A stretch of 56,003 bases of DNA from Streptomyces sennicomposti (lineage in GTDB: Bacteria; Actinomycetota; Actinomycetes; Streptomycetales; Streptomycetaceae): NCBI RefSeq assembly GCF_019890635.1, contig NZ_JAIOAB010000046.1, forward strand, positions 1 through 56,003, in the 5' to 3' direction. Made by a program: the position numbers and the translations under genes. Under the pieces are notes generated by a model that was given only the letters and a program-made list of their open reading frames with translations, did no database searches and was not told the DNA's origin. Shown here piece by piece: positions 44,595 to 52,350 of the stretch. Within the stretch, counting starts at the first letter, position 1, and each line of letters opens with the position of its first letter.

Positions 44595-44733
44595 GCGGCG
44601 ACTCCTGGTGGCTCGGGGTGACTCGGGGACGACACCCCCGTTCCTACCCCACGAGCGACGCCCTCCGCCGCCGCGGGGAGCGTCGCGCCGGTCACTTTCC
44701 ACCCGGCTCGCGCGTACGGGCCCTCCCCGCCCG

Positions 44734-45318
44734 CTACTCGTCCGCCGTCCGCGTCCGCTGGAGCAGCCCCCAGGTGAACTCCGCGACGACCTCGCGCCGT
44801 ACGCCCCCGCCGTCGGGGGCCGTGAAGGCCAGCCCCCAGCGGGTGGGCGCGGTGCCCTCCAGGGGGCGGGCCGGGGCGAAGGCGCGCGCCGCCTCGTCCA
44901 CCGTGCAGGACCAGGGGGTCAGGTCGTCCAGGGTGCGCAGGACGGGCGGTTCGGCGCCGGGCGCGCGGACCAGCCACTCGTTCCAGACCTGCCCGTTCGG
45001 CCCCACCAGCACCTCGAAGCGCAGCTCCGGCCAGAGCGGCAGCGGCCACTGCCGGGCCTCGCAGTCCAGATCGCCGATACGGCGCGCCGCGGCCGACTCG
45101 GGCGGGCCGAGGACCGAGCCGTAGCGGGACGCGGCCGAGCGCGACCTCGGGGAGCGGACCATCGCCTGCCAGCGCTTGTTCGCCTCCCGCATGTCCGTGA
45201 GCGAGACGCCCAGTTCCCGGCGGGCGTCCGCCACCAGCTCCGGATTGTGGTCGGCCATCCGGCGCAGCAGCACCAGCTGGAAGTCGAGCGGCGTGAACGG
45301 GGTGAAGGACGCGGGCAT
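44734..45318 (-). CDS. Conserved hypothetical protein
   Basis: 194 residues from ATG 45318, or a few more from ATG 45336. MPASFTPFTPLDFQLVLLRRMADHN..., with a Trp/Pro-rich core (EARQWPLPLWPELRFEVLVGPNGQVWNEWLVR). I recognise no domain. There are no membrane segments or signal. It stands alone between matB and the iclR gene, divergent from the latter. Confidence 0.65.
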   Translation of the reverse strand: MPASFTPFTPLDFQLVLLRRMADHNPELVADARRELGVSLTDMREANKRWQAMVRSPRSRSAASRYGSVLGPPESAAARRIGDLDCEARQWPLPLWPELRFEVLVGPNGQVWNEWLVRAPGAEPPVLRTLDDLTPWSCTVDEAARAFAPARPLEGTAPTRWGLAFTAPDGGGVRREVVAEFTWGLLQRTRTADE

Positions 45319-45432
45319 GAGCCCATCGTCGCCCATGCCCGGCCGGACCGGCGGCCCGTAGCCGAAGGCGGCGTGCACCCCCGCACCGCGTGACCCGTAC
45401 GACCCATTGCCGCCCGCCCCCGCCCATGACTA

Positions 45433-45479
45433 GCCTGTGTTCGTCATGCCGATCGCCTGTTGAAATCTCGAACACAGGC
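45433..45479. promoter_or_regulatory. Perfect 11-bp inverted repeat, likely IclR operator
   Basis: GCCTGTGTTCG (45433-45443) and CGAACACAGGC (45469-45479) are exact complements, 36 bases centre to centre. A smaller dyad TGTT...AACA (45459-45475) overlaps the right arm. It ends 25 bases before the iclR-type start codon. Confidence 0.65.
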
Positions 45480-45504
45480 CTGGAACAGCGGAGGGGGGCC
45501 GGTC

Positions 45505-46278
45505 GTGGGACGCCTCGTACCCGCCGTGACCCGGGCTCTCGACATACTGGAGCTCTTCCTCGACGGGGACGGCACGCTGTCCGCCCCCGACATCGTGCGC
45601 CGGCTGCAACTGCCGCGCACCACGGTCCACGAGCTGGTCACCACGCTCGCCGCCCGCAAGTACATCGTCCAGGTGACCGGCCAGCCCGGACGCTACCGGC
45701 TCGGCGTCCGCCCCTACCAGCTCGGCAGCCGCTACGCCGAACACCTCGACCTCGCCGCCGAGGGCCAGCAGGTCGCCCGCACCGTCGCCGAGACCTGCGA
45801 CGAGACCGTGCACGTCGCGATCCTGGAGGACACCGACGTCATCTACATCGCCAAGGTGGACTCCACCCACGCGGTGCGCATGGTCTCCGCGGCCGGCCGC
45901 CGGCTGCCCGCGCACTGCACCTCGGTGGGCAAGATGCTGCTGGCCTCCCTGCCCGAGCGGGAACTCGCCGCGCGCATCCCCGACGACGCCGAACTGCCCG
46001 CGATGACCCCCGACAGCATCACCGACCCCGCCGCCCTGCGCACCGCGCTCGCCGAGATCCGGCAGCGCGGCCTGGCCGTGGAGAACCGCGAGTCCAACCC
46101 GGACGTGAGCTGCGTGGCCGCCCCGGTGCGCGACCGCACCGGACAGGTGGTCGCCGCCCTGTCCATCTCCGTGCCCATGATCCGCTGGAGCGAGGAGCGC
46201 CGCGCCGAGCTGGAGCAGCTCGCCGTCAAGGGCGCCGCCGACCTGTCCGAACGCCTCGGCCACCGGAGTGCCGTATGA
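45505..46278 (+). CDS. IclR-family transcriptional regulator
   Basis: 257 residues from GTG 45505, preceded by GGAGGGG; a TTG at 45460 is less likely. The N-terminal winged helix is LSAPDIVRRLQLPRTTVHELVTTLAARKYI. The effector domain has CDETVHVAILEDTDVIYIAKVDS, LPAHCTSVGKMLLA and NPDVSCVAAPVRDRTGQVVAALSIS. Its stop overlaps the SMP-30 gene, so it very likely controls that sugar-acid lactonase step and itself. The probable ligand is a sugar acid or lactone. Confidence 0.92.
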   Translation: MGRLVPAVTRALDILELFLDGDGTLSAPDIVRRLQLPRTTVHELVTTLAARKYIVQVTGQPGRYRLGVRPYQLGSRYAEHLDLAAEGQQVARTVAETCDETVHVAILEDTDVIYIAKVDSTHAVRMVSAAGRRLPAHCTSVGKMLLASLPERELAARIPDDAELPAMTPDSITDPAALRTALAEIRQRGLAVENRESNPDVSCVAAPVRDRTGQVVAALSISVPMIRWSEERRAELEQLAVKGAADLSERLGHRSAV

Positions 46279-47138
46279 CACCGCAGACCCCCGCGCCCGA
46301 GTACGAGGTCGCGCTGGACGCCCGCGCCGAGCTGGGCGAGGGACCCACCTGGGACCCGGCGGCCGGCCGGCTGATCTGGCTCGACATCCTCGCCTGCCGG
46401 GTGCACACCTACGACCCGGTCACCGGCCGCCGCACGGTGCGCACCACCGAACAGCACGTGGGCGCGGCCAAACCGCGCGCGGGCGGCGGACTGGTGCTGA
46501 ACCTGCGCGACGGCGTCGGCCTGCTCGACCCCGACGGCGCTTTCCGCTGGCTGCACCGCGAGCCGGTGCCCGGCCGCCGGGGCAACGACGCCGCCGTGGC
46601 CCCCGACGGCTCCCTGTGGGCCGGGACCATGCGCTACGACGAGGCCGAGGGCGGCGGCACGCTCTCCCGCCTCACCGGCGACGGCTCGGCGCAGACGGTG
46701 CTGTCCGACGTGACGGTGAGCAACGGCACGGGCTGGAGCCCGGACGGCCGCCTCATGTACTACGTCGACACCCCGACCCGGCGTATCGACGTCTTCGACC
46801 ACGACGGCGGACGGGTCGCGAACCGGCGGCAGTTGGCGCTGGTGGAGGAGGGCGCCGGGTTCCCCGACGGACTCGCCGTGGACGCCGAGGGCTGCGTGTG
46901 GGTCGCCCTGTGGGACGGCGGGGCGGTCCGCCGCTACACCCCGACGGGCGAGCTGGACCGGATCGTCCGGCTCCCCGTGCCGCGCCCCACCGCCTGCGCC
47001 TTCGGCGGCCCCGCCCTCACCGACCTCTACATCACCACGGCCCGCGTCGGCCTGACCGCCCCGCACCCGCTGGCCGGGGCGCTCCTGGTCGTCCCGGACG
47101 CGGGCAAGGGCCTGCCCCAGCCGCCGTTCGCGGGCTGA
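46275..47138 (+). CDS. SMP-30/gluconolactonase-type lactonase
   Basis: 287 residues. Six-bladed propeller family that hydrolyses sugar lactones with a divalent metal. ELGEGPTWD supplies the first metal Glu, GRRGNDAAVAPDGSLWAGTM the Asn/Asp region, VSNGTGWSPDGRLMYYVDT the second Asn, and FPDGLAVDAEGCVWVALW the final Asp. All match SMP-30. It is coupled to the IclR regulator by ATGA. Confidence 0.92.
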   Translation: MTPQTPAPEYEVALDARAELGEGPTWDPAAGRLIWLDILACRVHTYDPVTGRRTVRTTEQHVGAAKPRAGGGLVLNLRDGVGLLDPDGAFRWLHREPVPGRRGNDAAVAPDGSLWAGTMRYDEAEGGGTLSRLTGDGSAQTVLSDVTVSNGTGWSPDGRLMYYVDTPTRRIDVFDHDGGRVANRRQLALVEEGAGFPDGLAVDAEGCVWVALWDGGAVRRYTPTGELDRIVRLPVPRPTACAFGGPALTDLYITTARVGLTAPHPLAGALLVVPDAGKGLPQPPFAG

Positions 47139-47201
47139 GGCGACCGGCGGGGCGGGACGCGTCGGACGGGGCCTTCGCGCCCCGCCCGGTCCGGGGCCCG
47201 C

Positions 47202-48665
47202 TCACCTCCCCGTCCGGTCCAGCTCCTCCAGGATCTTCCGCTCGGCCGCCGTCAGCGGCGGCCCGGACAGCGGGGGCAGCAGCGGGCCGCAGGCCACGTC
47301 CAGGAGGGTGGCCGGGCGGAAGAGGTGCTCGGGGCCGGCGAGCAGGCTCGTCACGTCCCACAGGACCGCCGCCGCGCGGTAGGAACCGGTGGCGGCCCGG
47401 GTCAGGCGGCGGCTGTAGGCGGTGACCAGCCGGTCCGCCGCGGTCGGCCGCGCCCCGCGCGAGTCCGGGTACCACACGTCCTGCCCGACGGCCGCCGCCC
47501 ACGCCGCGTCCACCGACCGGGCGGCCCCGCGCTGCACCCGCCGCGCGAACCCCGGCGCGTCCACCCCGGCCCGCCCCGCCTCCTCGCCGAGCAGCCGCGC
47601 GCCCAGCGCCGCCACCGACATGCCCTGCCCGTAGGCCGGGTTGAAGGTGGCCACCGCGTCGCCGAGCGCGACGAAGCCCTCCGGCCAGCGCCCGGCCTTC
47701 TCCAGATGGCGCCGCACATTGCTGGTGCTGCGGCTGATGTGCACCTCGGTGAGGGGTTCGGCGCCCGAGACGAGCCGGCCGACGATCGGGTCCGGCAGGG
47801 CCAGCGCGTACGCGAGGAAGCCGTCCGGGTCGGCCGGCGGCTCGCCGCCCCGGGTGCCGGCCAGGCTCACCATCCACCGGTCGCCCTCGACGGGCATCAC
47901 CATCCCGCTGCGGCCGGGCGCGGACGCGTACGGGTCGGCCTGTACCACGGTGAGCGGGAACTGCTCGGCGCCGGCCGGGGTGCGGTAGACGCGGGTGGCG
48001 TTGACCAGGCCCGAGTCGACGGTCCGCGTCCGGATCCCGGTGATCCCCAGCTCCGCCAGCCACACGTCGATCCGCGACCCGCGCCCGCTCGCGTCGACCA
48101 CGAGGGCGGCGGCCAGCTCCGTCTCCGTACCGTCCGGCTCCGCCACCCGCACGCCCCGCACCCGGTCCGCGTCGCCCACCGGCCCCACGGCCCGCGCCTT
48201 GCGGATCCGCACGCCGGTGTGCGCGACGACGGCCTCCCGCACCGTCCAGTCCAGCAGCGCGCGGGTGCAGCTGAGCATGCTCGGGCCGTCGTGCCGCCAG
48301 CGCCGGAACCAGCCCTCGGGCGACAGGCCCAGCATGCCCGAGCCGAGGGATATCTCCCGCGCCCCGGCCGCCAGCAGCCGCCCGCGCAGACCCGCGCCGG
48401 GCAGCACCTCCTCCATGGCGGCCAGCCCGCCGGCCATCAGCAGATGCGCGTGCCGGCCCTGCGGCAGGCCCTTGCGGTGCTCGGGTCCGTCGGGCAGGTC
48501 GTCGCGGTCGAGTACGACCACCTCGTCCACGGCGCGGGACAGCGCCGCCGCGGCCAGCAGACCGGCCAGACCGGCGCCGACGACGACGGCCCGGCGGCCG
48601 CCGTCGGTCCGGGGGACGCCGTCGCCACGGGAGACGGCACGGGTGCGGGTGGCTCTAGCGGACAT
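47202..48665 (-). CDS. FAD-dependent monooxygenase/oxidoreductase
   Basis: 487 residues from ATG 48665 (GAGGAGTTCC upstream). GRRAVVVGAGLAGLLAAAALSRAVDEVVVLDRD is the Rossmann GxGxxG FAD motif with the Asp that holds the ribose. DASGRGSRIDVWLAELG and GDAVATFNPAYGQGMSVAALGA are the second FAD motifs of the PHBH/halogenase-like class. The family modifies hydrophobic or aromatic compounds; the substrate is unknown. It is the last gene of the ImmA/MAB_1171c operon, 26 bases after the second membrane protein. Confidence 0.85.
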   Translation of the reverse strand: MSARATRTRAVSRGDGVPRTDGGRRAVVVGAGLAGLLAAAALSRAVDEVVVLDRDDLPDGPEHRKGLPQGRHAHLLMAGGLAAMEEVLPGAGLRGRLLAAGAREISLGSGMLGLSPEGWFRRWRHDGPSMLSCTRALLDWTVREAVVAHTGVRIRKARAVGPVGDADRVRGVRVAEPDGTETELAAALVVDASGRGSRIDVWLAELGITGIRTRTVDSGLVNATRVYRTPAGAEQFPLTVVQADPYASAPGRSGMVMPVEGDRWMVSLAGTRGGEPPADPDGFLAYALALPDPIVGRLVSGAEPLTEVHISRSTSNVRRHLEKAGRWPEGFVALGDAVATFNPAYGQGMSVAALGARLLGEEAGRAGVDAPGFARRVQRGAARSVDAAWAAAVGQDVWYPDSRGARPTAADRLVTAYSRRLTRAATGSYRAAAVLWDVTSLLAGPEHLFRPATLLDVACGPLLPPLSGPPLTAAERKILEELDRTGR

Positions 48666-48699
48666 GGAACTCCTCGAAGTCGGCCATGGTCTCAACCAT
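48655..48699 (-). CDS. Overlapping micro-ORF before the FAD gene
   Basis: From ATG 48699, or the in-frame ATG 48687, the minus strand reads MVETMADFEEFHVR and stops at TAG 48655. The frame contains the ribosome site and start codon of the FAD gene. The GAGGAG that encodes Glu-Glu is that ribosome site. It may be a translational coupling leader or chance. Confidence 0.25.
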   Translation of the reverse strand: MVETMADFEEFHVR

Positions 48700-49867
48700 G
48701 GGAGGTCCGCACGGACTTGTCGGGCACGGCGGCGCCGGCGGGCGGCCGGGCCAGCGCCTCGGCCAGCTCCACCAGGCCGCAGGTGCCGGACACCTCCGTG
48801 GCGTGCAGACGGTAACCGCTCGCCGCCCGCGGCGGCTCCTCGCGGGCCGCCGCCCGGCGCGCGGCGTCGGCGAGCATCGCCGCCTCCGCCGCGATCCGCG
48901 CCTCGTGCGCGCCGCACCCCGCGTCCAGGGCGGCGGCCAGGGCCTGTTCCCGCACCCGGTCGTCGAAGTAGGGGGCGAGACCCAGCAGCGCGTCGTGGAT
49001 GGACACCTCCCGCCAGTGCAGCCGCTCCCGCGGCAACTGCCACCAGGCGCTCGGGGGTTTGGGCGCGGTGGACGCGAACCCCACCCGCGACCACAGCGGC
49101 CCGAGCCTGCGGTGGTCGCGCAGACTGTTCAGTTGCGCGACCACCGCCGGCAGCAGCCTCGGCAGCACGAAGCCCGCCGAGCACAGCAGAGCGCCCAGCG
49201 AGGCCAGCGGCGGGGCGACCTGCGTCGACAGCGCGTCCAGATCGTGGCCCGTCCAACGCGCCGCGACAGCCGTGTACTTGGTGAGCTGGAACCCGAACAC
49301 GTCCAGCAGCGACCCGGCCAGGATCAGCCGCAGCCCGGCCCGCAGCAGCCCGGTGACCTCCCGGCTCCACTTCACGCACAGCGTGCACATCGTCACCGTG
49401 GCCGCGCTGTGCCCGAGCAGATAGAGCAGGATCATCTCGCGCAGATACGGCGTGTTGGCGTAGTACGTGTCGAGGTCGGTCAGCCGCTCGGTGCGGGCGT
49501 CGCCGAGCGCGAACAGCACCACGATCGCGGCGATCAGCGGCACATACGCGGCGATGCTGCGCAGCACCATCCGCCGCACCCGCTCACGGGGGCCGCCGCG
49601 CCAGTGGATCAGCAGGATCAGCAGCGAGCAGCTGTACGCGCAGAGCATGCCGTACGTCAGCGGGGCGCCGAAGTTGGGAATGCCGGTGAGCCGGTTGACG
49701 GCGGACAGGGTCAGCGGCGCCGAGCAGACGAACACCAGCGAGCCGAGGAAGATGGCCACGCAGGTGGAGACGGTCAGCGGGTCGCGTACGGCGGTGCGCG
49801 GGCGGCGCAGCAGCACCACGGCCGACAGCCCGAACAGCCCGGCCGCCAGATAGACGACGAGACTCAC
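48692..49867 (-). CDS. MAB_1171c-type seven-helix membrane protein, short paralogue
   Basis: 391 residues from GTG 49867. About seven helices in the first 240 residues (LVVYLAAGLFGLSAVVLL; LTVSTCVAIFLGSLVFVCSAPLTL...), then a soluble helical domain with REVSIHDALLGLAPYFDDRVREQALAAAL. LTDLDTYYANTPYLREMILLYLLGHSAATVT matches the same segment of the next protein almost residue for residue. Similar proteins are annotated as 'MAB_1171c family putative transporter'; transport is unproven. Confidence 0.8.
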   Translation of the reverse strand: MSLVVYLAAGLFGLSAVVLLRRPRTAVRDPLTVSTCVAIFLGSLVFVCSAPLTLSAVNRLTGIPNFGAPLTYGMLCAYSCSLLILLIHWRGGPRERVRRMVLRSIAAYVPLIAAIVVLFALGDARTERLTDLDTYYANTPYLREMILLYLLGHSAATVTMCTLCVKWSREVTGLLRAGLRLILAGSLLDVFGFQLTKYTAVAARWTGHDLDALSTQVAPPLASLGALLCSAGFVLPRLLPAVVAQLNSLRDHRRLGPLWSRVGFASTAPKPPSAWWQLPRERLHWREVSIHDALLGLAPYFDDRVREQALAAALDAGCGAHEARIAAEAAMLADAARRAAAREEPPRAASGYRLHATEVSGTCGLVELAEALARPPAGAAVPDKSVRTSHG

Positions 49868-49919
49868 GCCCGCCACCCCCGCCGGGCCCCGGCGCGCACC
49901 CGGCCGACCGATGCGCTCC

Positions 49920-51554
49920 TCACAGCGCCCCCGTCGGCGACGTCCCGCCCCGGACGTCACCCGCGGGCATCTCGCCGACGGGGATCTCGGCCGCCGTGAT
50001 CCGGGCCGCCCGGATCTCGGCCGCCGTGACCTCGGCGGCGGGTATCCAGGCCGCCGTGACCTCACCGACCGCGATCTCGGGCGCCGGGATCTCGGCCGCC
50101 CGGACCCCGCCCGCCGCGGCCTCGGGCGCCGGAATCTCGCCTGCCATGGCTTCGGGCGTCGGGGTCTCGGCCGCCATGGTCTCGGGCGTCGGGATCTCAC
50201 TCCTCGCGGCCCCGGCCGTCGGCACCCGGCCCGCCGTGACCTCGCCCGCCGCCGGAAGCCCGGCGGCCACCGCGTCGCCCGACAGGACCTCACCTGCCAG
50301 GACCTCACCTGCCAGGACCTCATCCGTCAGGACCTCATCCGTCAGGACCGCGCCCGCCGTCGTACCGCCCCGGTGGGCGGCCCCCGGGGCCGTCCCCAGG
50401 GCGTCGGCGACGCGTACCAGCACCGCGGCCCCCGGGACCGGCACCGTCAGCCGCCCGGTCCCGGCGCCCCCGGGCGGCGCGAGGCCGTCCGGGGCCCGGA
50501 GGGGCGGCCGGGCGCGGTCGTCCCGGCCCTCGGCCGCCGCCCGGGCGACCGCCGCCCGGATCACCGCCGCCCACGCGGCGGCCTCCGCCTGCTCCTTGTC
50601 GCCGCCGGCATCCAGCGCGGCGGCGTGCACGCGCTCGTACAGGGCGTGGTCGAAGGTCGCGTCGAGATAGCCGAGGGCGTTGTGGATGCTGGTCTGCCGC
50701 CACATCAGCCGGGTGGTGGGGGAGGCCCAGCGCGGGCGGGGCAGCCGCAGCGCGTGCCGGGTGAGGACGCCGTCCAGCTCCCGCTCCAGCGGCTCCAGCC
50801 GGGCGTAGGCGCGCCGGGAGCGCCGCCACTGGGTCAGCCGGGGCCCGGCCAGCGGGACCAGGATGCCCACCGAGGTCAGCAGGGCGCCCAGCCCGGCGGC
50901 GGCCGGCGAGACCGTCGTGCCGAGCCGCGACCAGTCCCGGCCGCACCAGCGGGCCACGACGGCGACCAGCTTGGTCACGCTGTACCCGGCGTTGCACAGC
51001 GACCCCGTCCCCAGCAGCACCAGCCCGGCCCGCAGCCGCCCGGACACCTCGCGGGCCCAGCACAGCGAGGACACCGTGGTGACGGTCACGGCGGTGAGGT
51101 GCCCGAGCAGGTACAGCACGATCATCTCGGCGATGAACGGCGTCGTCGCGTAGTAGGTGTCCAGATCCGTGCGCCGCTCCACCGGCGCGCTGCCCAGCGC
51201 GAACATGACCGCGATCCCCACGAGCACCACCGCGTACGCCCCCACCCACCGGCGCACCACCCGGCGCACCCGCGGCCCGCCGCGCCAGTGCACGATGAGG
51301 ACCTGGGAGGCCGCGCTGTAGGCGGTGATCGACGCGTAGGTCAGCGGCGCGGCGAGGTTCGGCACGCCGCTGAGCCGGTTGACCGCGCCGACCGTGGGCG
51401 CGGCCCCGAGCAGGAAACACACGCCGGCCAGGCCCAGCACCGCGCAGATCGCCCGCAGATAGGGGTCGTGCCGGTGGCGTATCAGGTCCGGTGTCTTCAC
51501 CGCCAGGCCCAGCCACAGCGCGCCGCAGCTGACGTAGTTGATCAGGCCGGTCAT
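49920..51554 (-). CDS. MAB_1171c-type membrane protein with pentad-repeat tail
   Basis: 544 residues from ATG 51554, overlapping the protease gene by ATGA. Its first 360 residues are paralogous to the neighbour (LTYASITAYSAASQVLIVHWRGGPRVRR; RTDLDTYYATTPFIAEMIVLYLLGHLTAVTVTT; RQTSIHNALGYLDATFD). The last 140 residues are absent from the neighbour. They are a run of about 25 five-residue repeats, E-(I/V)-x-A-x, such as TDEVL-TDEVL-AGEVL-AGEVL and GEIPA-PEAAA, an acidic and probably extended tail in the cytosol. Confidence 0.82.
   Translation of the reverse strand: MTGLINYVSCGALWLGLAVKTPDLIRHRHDPYLRAICAVLGLAGVCFLLGAAPTVGAVNRLSGVPNLAAPLTYASITAYSAASQVLIVHWRGGPRVRRVVRRWVGAYAVVLVGIAVMFALGSAPVERRTDLDTYYATTPFIAEMIVLYLLGHLTAVTVTTVSSLCWAREVSGRLRAGLVLLGTGSLCNAGYSVTKLVAVVARWCGRDWSRLGTTVSPAAAGLGALLTSVGILVPLAGPRLTQWRRSRRAYARLEPLERELDGVLTRHALRLPRPRWASPTTRLMWRQTSIHNALGYLDATFDHALYERVHAAALDAGGDKEQAEAAAWAAVIRAAVARAAAEGRDDRARPPLRAPDGLAPPGGAGTGRLTVPVPGAAVLVRVADALGTAPGAAHRGGTTAGAVLTDEVLTDEVLAGEVLAGEVLSGDAVAAGLPAAGEVTAGRVPTAGAARSEIPTPETMAAETPTPEAMAGEIPAPEAAAGGVRAAEIPAPEIAVGEVTAAWIPAAEVTAAEIRAARITAAEIPVGEMPAGDVRGGTSPTGAL
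49931..50343 (-). repeat. 15-bp coding minisatellite
   Basis: Four nearly exact units begin at 50284 (AGGACCTCACCTGCC twice, AGGACCTCATCCGTC twice). Degenerate units of the form ATCTCGGCCGCCGTG run at 15-base spacing from about 49983 to 50210. All keep the reading frame of the membrane protein. Confidence 0.9.
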
Positions 51555-52087
51555 CTTCTCCGTGTCCCGCGGTAGTTGAGCGCCGCGCCGATGCGTCCGG
51601 CCACGCCCTCGTCGGCGGCGGGAGCGGCGGCGGGCGGCACGTCCGCCGGGGCCTCCTCCAGCCAGGTGCGCAGCCGGCCGCCCATGAGCATGCCGAACCG
51701 GTCGGCCTCCTGCTCGTCGGCCAGGCTGAAATCGGTGCGGGCGGCGACGGGGCGGGGAGCGCCGGCGGGCACGGCGGCGCCGGCCGTTCCCGCGTCCTCG
51801 TCGCGCCGGTTCATGTGCCACACCTCGTGGCAGAAGATGACGATCTGGTGCCAGACGGCGGCCCGTTGGTCCACGACAACCACGTCCTGCGTCTCCGCCT
51901 CCAGCCACAGCCCGCTGGCGGTGTGCGGCGGGAACACCTCGCGGCGCACCACGACCCGGCGCCCGCGCCAGGCGCTGACGGCGTCGACCAGCGCGGCGAA
52001 CAGCGCCTCGGGGTCCGCGGGGTCCGGCACCCGGATGGTGTCGATGAGAGCGTCGGCGAGCCGCCGCATCTCCCGTTTCCTACGCAC
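51551..52087 (-). CDS. ImmA/IrrE-type metalloprotease
   Basis: 178 residues from GTG 52087 (GGAAGGGG upstream); GTG 52093 is an alternative. HEVWHMN is the HExxH zinc motif, preceded by a hydrophobic helix (AVWHQIVIFC). The third ligand is probably E in DEQEADRFGMLM. ImmA/IrrE proteins cleave XRE-type repressors, but no XRE gene is adjacent. It heads the four-gene minus-strand operon. Confidence 0.82.
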   Translation of the reverse strand: MRRKREMRRLADALIDTIRVPDPADPEALFAALVDAVSAWRGRRVVVRREVFPPHTASGLWLEAETQDVVVVDQRAAVWHQIVIFCHEVWHMNRRDEDAGTAGAAVPAGAPRPVAARTDFSLADEQEADRFGMLMGGRLRTWLEEAPADVPPAAAPAADEGVAGRIGAALNYRGTRRR

Positions 52088-52128
52088 CCGCACCCCTTCC
52101 GGCCGCCCGTGCCACGGCGGACCGTTCG

Positions 52129-52158
52129 AGCCTACGCGGCTCTGCGTGTCCGCGTCAG
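52129..52158 (-). promoter_or_regulatory. Probable vegetative promoter of the ImmA operon
   Basis: On the minus strand CTGACG (52153-52158) and TAGGCT (52129-52134) are 18 bases apart, close to the HrdB-type -35/-10. Start of transcription would be near 52122, a leader of about 35 bases. Confidence 0.4.
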
Positions 52159-52173
52159 GCGATAACGCGACCG

Positions 52174-52193
52174 TTCGTTCAACGCCCAACGAA
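52174..52193. promoter_or_regulatory. Dyad just upstream of the ImmA promoter
   Basis: TTCGTT and AACGAA separated by eight bases, about 16 bases beyond the proposed -35 box. A candidate binding site for the missing regulator. Confidence 0.35.
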
Positions 52194-52256
52194 ACGGCCG
52201 CCAGCCGCTGCCGCCCCGGGCGGTACGCCGCCGCAACACCCCTCGGCGCCCCTTCC

Positions 52257-52291
52257 CGGAGCCCGGAGCCCGGAGCCCGGAGCCCGGAGCC
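52257..52291. repeat. Five tandem CGGAGCC units and decayed follow-on
   Basis: Five exact 7-base copies, followed by two longer copies of AGGCGCCCGGAGTCCCGG at 52304 and 52328. Non-coding, between the GH35 stop and the ImmA operon. Confidence 0.85.
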
Positions 52292-52350
52292 CCGGACCAC
52301 CCCCAGGCGCCCGGAGTCCCGGACCCCAGGCGCCCGGAGTCCCGGCGGCC

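Noticed and set aside
49920..50350. Pentapeptide-repeat protein of the A(D/N)LxX beta-helix family
   Set aside because: The repeats are E-(I/V)-x-A-x without the A(D/N)L(S/T)x pattern, so the quadrilateral helix fold is not expected.
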